Below, one piece after another: positions 26,301 to 35,868 of a DNA stretch of 64,000 bases. The position numbers and the translations under genes were made by a program. Where the stretch lies: the NCBI GenBank assembly GCA_963995505.1, contig OZ023192.1, positions 8,787,001 to 8,851,000 on the forward strand. Direction: 5' to 3'. Position 1 is the stretch's first letter; the number at the start of each line of letters is the position of its first letter. This DNA comes from Hypericum androsaemum. Its lineage: Eukaryota > Streptophyta > Magnoliopsida > Malpighiales > Hypericaceae. The notes beneath the pieces were generated by a model. It searched no databases and was not told the origin of the DNA. It saw only the letters and a program-made list of their open reading frames with translations.

Positions 26301-28442
26301 ATCTTGTCTTTTCTTGTCTTTTCTTGCCTTTTCCTTGCCTTTCTAGGCATTTTCTTGCCTTTACTTGCCTTATCATGCCTTTCCTTGCCTTATCTTATCT
26401 TTTCTTGCCTTTTCTTACCTTTTCTTGCCTTTTATTTCCTTCTCTTGCCTTGCCTTGCCTTGCCTTATGTTACCTTTTCTTTCTTTTTCTTGCCTTATAT
26501 TAAATTTTCTTGTCTTTTCCTTGCCTTTCTAGGCATTTTCTTGCCTTTACTTGCCTTATCATGCCTTTCCTTGCCTTATCTTATCTTTTCTTGCCTTTTC
26601 TTACCTTTTCTTGCCTTTTATTTCCTTCTCTTGCCTTGCCTTGCCTTGCCTTATGTTACCTTTTCTTTCTTTTTCTTGCCTTATATTAAATTTTCTTGTC
26701 TTTTATTACCTTTTGTTGCCTTATCTTTCCTTTTGTTGCCTTATACTTTTCCTTCTTTAACTTACCTTTTCCTTGCCTTTACTTGCGTTATCTTCCCTTT
26801 TCCTGCCTTATCTTACATTTTCCTTTCGTTTCTTACCTTTTCCTTGCCTTTTCCTCGCATTTTCTTGCCTTATCTTAATTTTTCTTGCCTTTTCTTGTCG
26901 TATCTTGGCTTATCTTGCCTTTTCTTGCATTTTCTTGGCTTTTCTTGCCTTATCTTGCCTTTTCTTTCCTTTTCTTTCCTTTTCTTACCTTTTCTTGCCT
27001 TATCTATTCTTATCTTGCCTTTTCTTATCGTATCTTTCCATTTATTGCCTTCTCTGGCCTGTTCTTGCCTTATCTTTCCTTTTCTTGCCTTTTCCTTGAT
27101 ATTTATTGCCTTTTCCTTGCCTTTTCTTGCCTTATCTTGCCTTATCTTGCCTTTTCTTCCCTTTTTTTTCATTTTCTTGCCTTTTCCTTACTTTCTTGCC
27201 TTATCTTGCTTTTCTTGCCATTTCTTGCCTTATCTTGCCTTTTCTTACTTTTTCATGCATTTTCTTGCCTTATCTTGCCTTTTTTTGCATTTTCTTGCCT
27301 TTTCTTGCAGTTTCCTGACCCTTTCTTCCAATTTCCTGCCTTACCATGCCTTTCCTTGCCTTATCTTTTCTTTTCTTGCCTTTTCTTATTTTTTCTTGCC
27401 TCTTCATACATTTTCTTGCCTTTTCTTGCCCTATCTTGACTTTTCCTGACCTTTTCTCGCCATTTCATGGATTTCCTTGCCTTATATTGTCTTTTCTTGC
27501 CTTTTCTTGTCTTTTCTTGCCTTTTCTTACCTTTTCTTACCTTTTCTTGCCTTTTTTTTCATTTTCTTACCTTATCTTTCCTTTTCTTTCCTTTTATTGC
27601 CTTTTCTTGCCAGATCTTTCCTTTTCTTGCCTTTTATTGCCTTTTCTTGTCTTTTCTTTCCTTTTCTTACCTTTTCTTTCTTTTTCTTGCCTTATATTGC
27701 CTTATCTTGCCTTTTTTTGTATTTTCTTGCCTCATCTTTCCTTTTCTTGCCTTTTCTTGCATTTTTTTCCCTTTTCTTGCCTTTTATTACCTATTCTTGC
27801 CTTATCTTGCCTTTTCTTGCATTATCTTGTCTTTTCCTTCCTTGTCTTACCTTTTCCTTGCCTTTGCTTGCATTATCTTGCCTTATCTTATTTTTTCTTG
27901 CCTTTTCTTTCAGTTTCTTGCCTTTTCTAGCCTTTTCTTTCCTTTTCTTGCCTTATCTTTCCTTTTCATTCCTTTTCTTACCTTAACTTTCCTTTTCTTG
28001 TCATATCTTGCCTTTTCTTGCCTTTTTCTTCCATATCTTGCTTTTTCCTTGCCTTTACTTACATTATCATCCCTTTTCTTGCCTTATCTTACCTTTTCCA
28101 TTCGTTTATTACCTTTTCTTGACTTATCTAGCCTTATCTTGCCTTTTCCTTGCATTTTCTTGCCTTATCTTAATTTTTCTTGCCTTTTCTTGCATTTTCT
28201 TTGCTTTTCTTGGCTTTTCTTGGTTTTTCTTTCTTTATCTCTCCTTTTCCTTCCCATTTCTTTCATTTTCTTGTCTTTTCTTTCCTTTTCTTGCCTTTAC
28301 TTGCCTTTTCGTACCTTATCTTTCCTTTTCTTGCCTTTTCTTGCCTTATCTTTCCTAATCTTGCCTTTTCCTTGCCATTTATTGCATTTTCCTTGCCTTT
28401 TATTTCCTTATCTTGCCATTTCCTTCCCTTTTCTTGCCATTT
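23302..28442 (+). repeat. Recent 5.15-kb tandem duplication, copy B
   Basis: Second copy of 18151-23301. It has one extra GCCTT inside the nested short duplication near 26450, which moves the offset from 5151 to 5156 bp. It lacks one 10-bp unit near 28180, which moves the offset to 5146. The match stops at about 28442, where copy A continues with CCTTCCC and copy B with TTGCCTTATCTCACC. Both indels are one repeat step, as expected of replication slippage. Confidence 0.9.
26333..26704 (+). repeat. Nested short tandem duplication (186 + 186 bp) in copy B
   Basis: Counterpart of 21182-21548, with units starting at 26333 and 26519. Both units carry the longer GCCTT run. The duplication therefore predates the 5.15-kb duplication, and one of the four units gained or lost a 5-bp step afterwards. 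Confidence 0.9.
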
Positions 28443-31400
28443 TTGCCTTATCTCACCTTATCTTGCCTTTTTCTTGCCTTTTCTTCCCTTATTATGCATT
28501 TTCTTTTCTTATCATGCCTTTTCCTTGCATTTTCTTGCCTTATCTTTCTTTTTCTTACCTTTTCTTTCCTTATCTTACCTTTTATTTTCTTTTCTTGCCT
28601 TACCTTACCTCATCTTACCTTTTCTTTCCTTATCTTGCCATTTTCCTACTTTTTCTTGCCTTTTCCTTCATTTTCTTACATGTTCTTGCCTTCTCTTGCC
28701 TTTTTCTAGCCTTCTCTTGTCTTTTCTTGACTTTTCTTAACTTTTCTTTCCATTTCTTGCCTTATCCTTGCCTTTGCTTTGCTTATCATGCCTTTTCTTT
28801 CCTTCTCTTACCATTTCCTTGCATTTTCCTTCCTTATCTTACTTTTTCTTGCCTTTTCTTGCCTTACCTTACCATTTCTTGGCTTTTCTTGCCTTATTTT
28901 GCCTTTTCTTGCCTTTTCGTGCCAATTCCTTGCCTTTATTTTTCTTTTCTTAACTTTTCCTGCCTTTTCTTACCTTTTCCTGCCTTATCATGCCTTTCAG
29001 TGCCTTATCTTATCTTTTCTTGCCTTTTCTTTCCTTCTCTTGCCTTATCTTGCCTTATATTACATTTTCTTGCCTCATTTTTCCTTTTCTTGCTTTTTAT
29101 TGCCTTATCTTGGCTTATTTATCTTTTCTTGCCTTTTCTTGCATTATCTTTCCTTTTCTTGCCTTTTATCGCCTTTTCATGCCATATCTTGCCTTTTCTT
29201 GCTTTATCTTGCCTTTTCCTTCCATATCTCACTTTTTCCTTCCCTTTACTTGCATTATCTTTCCTTTTCTAGCCTTATCTTACCTTTTCCATTCATTTCT
29301 TACCTTTTCTTGACCAATCTACCCTTATCTTGCCTTTTCCTTGAATTTTCTTACCTTATCTTACTTTTTCTTGCCGTTTGTTGGCTTATCTTGCCTTTTC
29401 ATGCATTTTCTTTGCTTTTCTTGGCTTTTCTTGCCTTTTCTTTCCTTATCTGGCCTTTTCCTTCCCTGTTCTTTCATTTTCTTACCTTTTCTTTCTTTTT
29501 CTTACCTTTTCTTGCCTCATATTGCCTTTACTTTCCTTTTCTTACCTTATCTTTACTTTTCTTGCCTATTCTTGCCTTATCTTGCCTTTTCCTTGCCATT
29601 TATTGCCTTTTCTTTGGCTTTTCTTCCCTTATCTTGCCTTTTTTTCCCTTTTCTTTCATTATCTTGCCATTTCCTTCCCTTTTCTTGCTATTTCTTGCCT
29701 TATCTTGTCTTTTCCTTTCCTTTTCTTTCCTCATCATGCCTTTTCCTTGCATTTTCTTGCCTTATCTTGCTTTTTCTTACCATTTCTTGCCTTATCTTGC
29801 CTTTTATTTTCTTTTCTTGCCTTATCTTACCTTTTCTTCCCTTATCTTGCCATTTCCTTGCTTTTTCTTGCTTTTCCTTCCTTTTCTTACATTTTCTTGC
29901 CTTTTCCTTGCCTTTTCTTGCCGTCTACTTGCCTTTCCTTGGGTTTTCATGTCTTTCCTTGCCTTATCTTATCTTTTCTTGACTTTTCTTAACTTTTCTT
30001 GCCATATCCTTGCCTTTTCTTTCCTTATCATGCCTTTTCATTCCTTATCTTGCCTTTTCCTTACATTTCCTTTCCTTATCTTACTTTTTCTTACCTTTTC
30101 TTGCCTTATCTTGCCTTATCTTGCCATTTCTTTCTTTATCTTGCCATTTCTTTGCCATTTCTTTCATTTTCTTACCTTTTCCTTCCTCATCTTGCCATTT
30201 CCTTGCCTTTTCTTGCCTTTTCATACCATTTCTTGCCATTTCTTACCCCATCTTGCCTTTTCTTACCTTATCTTGCCTTTTCTTTTCTCATCTTTGTCTC
30301 ATCTTTGCTTATCTTGCCTTTTCTTTCCTTTTCATGCATTTTCCTTGAATTTTCTTGCCTTATCTTGCCTTTTTTTTTGCCTTTTCTTGCCTTTTCATGC
30401 CTTTTCTTCCCTTATCTTGTCTTTTCTTGTATTTTCTTGCCTTTTCTTGCCCATTCTTACCTTTCTTGCCTTATCATACCTTTCCTTGCCTTATCTTCTC
30501 TTTTCTTTCCTTATCTTCCCTTTTCTTCCCTTTTATTACATTTTCTTGCCTTATCTTGCCTTTTCCTGCCTTCTTTTTGCCCTATCTTGCCTTTTCTTTG
30601 CCTTTTCATACCTTCCTTGCCTTATCTTATATTTTCTTGCCTTTTCTTATCTTTTCTTGCCTTTTCTTACGTTTTCTTGCCTTTCTGGCCTTTCTTGCCT
30701 TATATATCCTTATCTTGCCTTTTCTTACCTTATCTTTCCTTTTCTTGCCTTTTATTGCCTATTTCTGCCTTATCTTGCCTTTTTTTGCCTTATCTTGCCT
30801 TTTCCTCCCTTATCTTCCCTTTTCCTTGCCTTTACATTCATTATCTTGCCTTTTCTTGCCTTTTCCTTATGTTTCTTGCCTTTTATAGCTTGATCTTGCC
30901 TTTTCCTTGCCTTATCTTACTTTTTCTTATCTTATCTTGCCTTATCTTGGCTTTTCTCACCTTATCTTGCCTTTTCTTTCCTTTTCTTTCCTTTTCCTTG
31001 CCTTTTCTTACCTTTTCTTACCTTTTCTTACCTTATCTTTCCTTTTCTTGCCTTTTCTTGCCTTTTCTTTTGTTTTTCTTGCCTTTTATTGCCTTTTCTT
31101 TCCTTATCTTGCCTTTTCCTTGCCTTTTATTACCTTTTTCGTGCCTTTTCCTGCCTTATCTTGCCTTATCTTGCCGTTTGTTGCCATTTCTTGCCTTTTC
31201 TTTCCTTATTTTACCATTTCCTTGCCTTTTAATGCCTTATCTTGGCCTATCTTATCTTTTCCTGCCTTTTCTTGGCTTATCTTGGCTTATCTTGCCTTTT
31301 CTTACCATTTCCTTGCATTTTCTTTCCTTTTCATAGCTTTTTCTGCCTTTTATTGCCTTATCTTTTCTTATGTTACCTTTTCTTGGCTTTTCTTGCCTTA

Positions 31401-34160
31401 TCTTTCCTTTTCTTTCCTTTATTACCTTTTCTTGCCTTTTCTTTCCTTATCTTTCCTTTTTTTCTCTTATCTTGCCTTTCCTTGCCTTATTCTTCCTTAT
31501 CTTGTCTTTTCTTGCCTTATCTTACCCTTTCCTTTTGTTTCTTGCCTTTCCCTTACCTTTTTTTCCCTTGTCATGCATTTTCTTTCCTTATCTTACCTTT
31601 TCCTTGCATTTTCTTTCCTTATCTTGCTTTTTCTTGCCTTTTCTTGCTTATCTTGCCATTTCTTTCCTTATCTTGCCATTTCCTTGCATTTTCTTTCATT
31701 TTCTTTCCTTTTCTTTCTTTATCTTGCCATTTCCTTGCCTTTTCTTTCCTTTTCTTGCCTTTTCTTCCCTTTTCTGGCCTTATCTTGCTTTATCTTGCCT
31801 TCTATTGCCTTTTCTTTACATATCTTGCCTTTTCCTTACCTATTCTTGCCTTTTTCTTGCTTTTTCTTGCACTAATTTTCCTTTTCTTGACTTATCTTGC
31901 CTTTTTTTCATCATCTTGCCTTTTCTAGCCTTATCTTTGCTTTTTTTTCCTTTTATTAGCTTTTCTTTCTTTATCTTGCCGTATCTTACCTTATTCTCCC
32001 TTTTCTTGCCTTTTCGTCCCTGTTCTTGCCTTTTCTTGTCTTTTCTTCCCTTTTATTTCCTTTTCTTGCCTTTTTCCTTTCATTTTCTTATCTTATCTTG
32101 CTTTTGCTTGCCTTTTCTTACATTTTCATGCCTTTTCTTACCTTATCTTGCATTTTCTTGCCTTATCTTGCCTTTTCCTGGCCCATTCTTCCCTTTTCTT
32201 GCTTTATCATCCATTTTCTTACCTTATCTTATCTTTTCTTATCGTTTCTTATCTTTTCTTGTCTTTTCTTACTTTTTCTTACCTTTTCTTGCCTTATCTT
32301 GCCTTTTCTTGCCTTATCTTTCCTTTTCTTGCCTTTTATTGCCTTTTCTTGCCTTATTGCCTTATCGTGCTTTTTCTTGCCTCATCTTGCCTTTACCTTC
32401 CTCATCTTAAATTTTCCTCCTTATCTTGCCTTTTCCTTGGCTTTACTTGCCTTATCTTGCATTTTCTTCCCTTATCTTGTCTTTTCTTGCCTTTTCTTTT
32501 TTATTCTTACCTTTTCTAGCCTTCTCTTGCCTTTTCCTTGCATTTTCTTGCCTTATCTTGCTTTTCTTGTCTTATCTTGCCTTTTTTTGACTTTTCTCGC
32601 CTTATCTTGCATTTTCTTGCCTTATCTTGCCTTTTCCTTTCCTTTTCTTACATTCTCTTTCCTTTTCTTACATTCTCTTGCCTTATCTTTCATTTTCTTC
32701 CCTTTTTATGCCTTATCTTGCCTTTTCTTTCCTTTTGTTACCTTTTCTTGCCTTTTCTTCCTTTTCCTTTCCTTTTCTTGCCTTATCATGCCTTATCTTG
32801 CCTTTTCTTCCCTTTTTTTTCTTATCTTGCCTTACCTTACCTTTTCTTTCCTTATCTTGCTTTTTCCTTGCCTTTTATTACTTTTTCCTTGCCTTATCTG
32901 GCCGTTTCTTGACTTTTCTTGCCTTTTCTTGCCTTATATTACCTTTTCTTGCCTTTTCTTGCCATTTTCTTGCCTTTTCTTACCATTTCCTTACTTTTTT
33001 TGCCTTTTCTTGCCTTTTCTTGTCTTATCTTACCTTTTCTTGCCTTTTCCTTGCCTTTTCAGGCCTTTTCTTTTCTTATCATGCCTTTCCTTGCCTTATC
33101 TTGTCTTTTCTTGCCTTTTCTTGTCTTTTCTTTTCTTTTCTTGCCATATGTTACCGGTTCTTGCCTTTTATTGCCTTTTCTTGTCTTATCTTGCCTTTTC
33201 TTGCCTTATCTTTCCTTTTCTTGCCTTTTCTTGCCTTATGTTACCTTTTCTTGCCTTTTCTTACCTTATCTTATCTTTTCTTACCTTCCCTTGCCTTTTC
33301 CTTCCTTATCTTGCATTTTCCTTGCCTTTACTTGCATTATCTTGCCTTTTCTTGCCTTAGCTTACATTTTCCTTTCATTTCTTGCATTTTCTTGCTTTAT
33401 CTATCCTTATCTTTCCTTTTCCTTGCATTTTCTTGCCTTATCTTACTTTTTCTTGCCTTTTCTTGCCTTATCTTACTTTTTCTTGCTTTTTCTTGCCTTT
33501 TCTTACCTTATATTGCCTTTTCTTGCCTCGTCTCATCTTTTCCTTCCCTTTTCTTCCTTTTCTTACCTTTTCTTGCCTTTTCTTTCCCTTTCTTTCCTTC
33601 TCTTGCCTTATATTTCCTTTTCTTGCCTTTTCTTGCCTTATCTTGCCTTTTCTTTCCTTATCTGGCCATTTCCTTTCCTTTTCTTGCCATTTCTTGCCCT
33701 TTCCTTGCCTTTTCTTTACTTTTCTTGCCTTTTTCTTGCATTTTCTTGCCTTATCTTGCATTTTCTTCCCTTTTCTTGCCTTTTCTTTGCTTTTCTTCCT
33801 TTATCTTGCCATTTTTTTGCTTTTTCTTGCCTTTTCCATGCCTTTTCTTGCCTTTTCCTTGCCTTTCCTTGCCTTATCATGTCTTTCCTTGCCTTATCTA
33901 TGCTTTTCATGCCTTTTCTTGCCTTATCTTGCCTTATCTTTCCTTTTCTTGCCTTTTCTTGCATTTTCTTTCCCTTTCTTTCCTTTTCTTGTCTTATCTT
34001 GCCTTTTCTTTCCTTATCTTTCCTTTTTCTTGCCTTTTCTTGCCTTTCCCTTGCCTTTACTTGCCTTATATTTCCTAATCTTGCCATTTCTTTTCCTTTT
34101 CTTGCCATTTATTGGCTTATCTTGCCTTTTCCTTGCCTTTTCTTTTTTATCATGCCTTTT
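28443..34160 (+). repeat. Satellite between the 5.15-kb duplication and the LTR element
   Basis: Same 10-11 bp pyrimidine units. Variants such as ATATGTTACCGGTTC near 33147 recur right of the transposon block near 52094 and, diverged, near 53732. This supports the two satellite flanks having been one array. No gene or island is seen. Confidence 0.85.
34156..34160. repeat. Left target site duplication (CTTTT) of the LARD-like element
   Basis: CTTTT directly precedes the LTR start TGTCACGACC and is repeated at 50686-50690 after the other LTR. Joining the two flanks gives CATGCCTTTTCTATCCTT, which reads as normal satellite. CTTTT is common in the satellite, so the restored phrase is the stronger evidence. 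Confidence 0.75.
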
Positions 34161-34426
34161 TGTCACGACCCGAACTCAGGTCGGTGACCGGTGCTAGACT
34201 TCAACTCCTTTAATTACAAAGAAATCTAGCCAGCCTCAAACGTATTCAGAATTTATAATAATAAGCCTTTAAATATAAAATATAAAACTTAATTTACAAA
34301 ATATAAGCTAAGCTTTTCCTTTTTAATGCATATTCATATGTTCTTTTCCCAAGATCAAATAAACTATGTAACTACGGAGCTTCTAGATCAAAGAGCAAAA
34401 TACAAACTGGAGACCTCGATGCAAGT

Positions 34427-34431
34427 CCTAG
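34427..34431. repeat. Left target site duplication (CCTAG) of the CRM element
   Basis: CCTAG precedes the LTR start TGATGTGAGC and recurs at 41236-41240 after the terminal CA. The right LARD LTR has the unoccupied equivalent (AAGTCCTGGAGAACAAG near 47444), which confirms the insertion point. Confidence 0.95.
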
Positions 34432-34911
34432 TGATGTGAGCAAGCCTAAGGACGCACCTACTATCAAGCTTGTAGACTCGCAGCAAGTTCAAGTTCCAAT
34501 TGGGCCAATGACAAGAGCAAGAGCTAGGAAGTTGCAATCTGATTTCAATGGACTAATGCATGAAGTTTGGGCTCAATCAAGTGCGTGGAGGACCAAGGAC
34601 GTCCAAGAAGCCCAAGGGAGGCCCATGCACGTTTTGGAGGCTGAATGGGAAGCTTGACATGCACGAAAGCTTCTAGATGCATGCGCACATGGAGAATCAA
34701 GAAGAATCAGCCTATTTAGGCCATGCATCTAATTGTTTTGGACGTGCAACTAGTAGCTATTCTATTAGATATTATTTGCTTATATTATTCCTTGTTTAGT
34801 TGCATAAGTTCGGCCAGAATCTCCTTAGAATAGGAAAGAGAGTTTTGGCCAGCCTTTGAATTCCTTTTAAGGAGTTAGCTTGTTTAGGAATATTTTGGTA
34901 CTTTGGGAGCC

Positions 34912-34920
34912 TATATAAAG
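34912..34920 (+). promoter_or_regulatory. TATA box of the CRM 5' LTR
   Basis: TATATAAAG lies 480 bp into the LTR, downstream of the coding overlap. Transcription would be expected to start about 30 bp further on, near 34945-34955. The same sequence is in the 3' LTR at 40911-40919. Confidence 0.7.
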
Positions 34921-34932
34921 AGGACTCCTAGC

Positions 34933-34938
34933 AATAAA
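34933..34938 (+). terminator. Candidate poly(A) signal AATAAA in the LTR
   Basis: AATAAA lies only 12 bp after the TATA box. At that place in the 5' LTR it would fall before or at the likely RNA start and be left out of R. In the 3' LTR copy (40932-40937) it would be read and could guide 3'-end formation. This arrangement would let one motif work only at the 3' end. The functional role is inferred. Confidence 0.45.
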
Positions 34939-35238
34939 ACGTACACATACAATTCGGAAATACTTAGCATTGGCTAGTTGAGAGTTTGATACTCGTTTGT
35001 TCTTGCTTAGGCTGGTGAGTCGTCTTGGCTAGAATTTATCTTTCACTTATCAAGCGGACCATCCATCCTCGCTTGTGGCATGATTCGACCTTAGGTCAAG
35101 GTTCAGAAGTTCTTGTTGCGGGTTAAGGTTCAATTTCGTGCCTTAGTTCGAGTGAGTTCTTGTGAGTTGTGATCTGTTCCATTCTAAAGTAACAAACGGT
35201 CCGAGTTGTGAATCTTTTCCGCATAGATTCATATCAGT

Positions 35239-35250
35239 TGGTATCAGAGC
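35239..35250 (+). other. Primer binding site, initiator tRNA-Met
   Basis: TGGTATCAGAGC, two bases after the 5' LTR, is the standard plant LTR-element match to the 3' end of initiator tRNA-Met, the primer for minus-strand DNA synthesis. Confidence 0.95.
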
Positions 35251-35473
35251 TTAGCTTGTTACTTTAGTTCACTATCCTTGTTATTTTTGTTCTTGTTGGT
35301 TCGTTTAGTTGCTCGTTATTTTTGTTCTTATTGGTTCGTTTTTTTTTTCTCTTCGCTGTTTGAAAAGAGAGGGAAACAAACGAGTGAAGCAAGAAAAGAA
35401 AAGAAAAGAAAGAAAAAAAAAAGAAAAGAAAAGAAAAGAAACGAAAAAGGAAAGAAAAGAAAAAGTGCGTGAA

Positions 35474-35577
35474 GCCTAAAGAGGAAGCAAAGGCCGCAAG
35501 CAAGTCTAAAGAGGGAGCAAGGCCGCAAGCAAGTCTAAAGAGGAAGCAAGGCCGCAAGCAAGCTTAAAGAGGAAACA
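35474..35577 (+). repeat. 29-bp tandem repeat in the CRM leader
   Basis: Units begin at about 35474 (30 bp), 35504, 35533 and 35562 (partial). Each reads as a TAAAGAGG...GCAAGGCCGCAAGCAA phrase with one or two changes. Confidence 0.85.
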
Positions 35578-35841
35578 AAATCAAAAAGGAAGCGAGCAAG
35601 ACTAAAGGAAAGACCCAAGAAGAACTTTAACATTCTGGTTGTTAAAGCGTGAAGCTCAAGCAAGGCCGTTCTAGCCTTAGTAAGAACATACAAGTATCAC
35701 GAGAGGAAAAAGGCAAGAGTGTGCGAGTACCTTAGAGAGAAAAGCCAAATATTTGAGTGCAAACACGAGTGAACTTGAGTGCACCCTACATTGAGAGTAT
35801 ACACGTAAGGGAGTGAGCTTGTGAGGCCATATTTTTTTTAT

Positions 35842-35863
35842 TACTAACCAATTTTTCTTGCAG
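35842..35863 (+). promoter_or_regulatory. Candidate 3' splice site just before gag
   Basis: TACTAAC (35842-35848) is a perfect branch-point consensus. It is followed by a T-rich run and TTGCAG ending at 35863, six bases before the gag ATG at 35869. Possible donors upstream include GTAAGA at 35680 and GTAAGG at 35805. If used, splicing would shorten the leader. The branch-to-AG gap of about 15 nt is on the short side. Confidence 0.4.
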
Positions 35864-35868
35864 CAAAC

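Larger units (their letters stand above)
1..34160 (+). repeat. Pyrimidine-rich satellite array, left block
   Basis: The whole stretch is built of head-to-tail degenerate units of 10 bp (CCTTTTCTTG, CCTTATCTTG, CCATTTCTTG) mixed with 11-bp variants (CCTTTTCCTTG, CCTTTTTCTTG). The + strand is almost entirely C and T, with G mainly in the TTG step and A mainly as single substitutions. It begins before the window and ends at 34160, where an LTR element is inserted. Recurring variant phrases (for example TATGATTTCTTG, or CATTCGTTTC followed by TATCTAGCC) show higher-order organisation above the unit level. I found no non-satellite island in it. Long + strand reading frames reflect the rarity of purines, and so of stop codons; their products are endless FLPFLAFSCL-like decamers and are not credible proteins. 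I do not recognise this satellite as a named family. Confidence 0.95.
34432..35236 (+). repeat. 5' LTR of the CRM element
   Basis: 805 bp, from TGATGTGAGC to GATTCATATCA. It matches 40431-41235 base for base except for one A/G difference at 35080. The first ~226 bp are the same sequence that encodes the polyprotein C-terminus in the 3' LTR, so an open frame runs to 34657. Here it is only a passenger, with no upstream gene. Confidence 0.97.
35237..35868 (+). other. CRM leader with direct repeats and a homopurine tract
   Basis: No gene lies between the 5' LTR and gag. A phrase around GTTATTTTTGTTCTTGTTGG occurs twice (about 35279-35340). A strongly purine stretch of AAAAG steps covers about 35389-35465. 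A 29-bp unit (key phrase CTAAAGAGGAAGCAAGGCCG) repeats about 3.5 times over 35474-35577. The last 30 bp look like a 3' splice site. Short frames on either strand here are low-complexity and not credible. Confidence 0.8.

Noticed and set aside
1..34160. Telomere or interstitial telomeric repeat
   Set aside because: Units are 10-11 bp CCTTTTCTTG types. No run of CCCTAAA or TTTAGGG is present.
1..34160. CRISPR-like array because of regular short repeats
   Set aside because: There are no unique spacers, repeats are contiguous and degenerate, and the context is a plant genome.
34436..34657. A separate small gene in the 5' LTR
   Set aside because: It is the LTR copy of the polyprotein C-terminus; the same bases are coding only in the 3' LTR.
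35264..35557. Minus-strand frames of ~60-100 codons in the CRM leader
   Set aside because: Phenylalanine/leucine-rich translation of the homopurine tract read backwards. No credible protein features.
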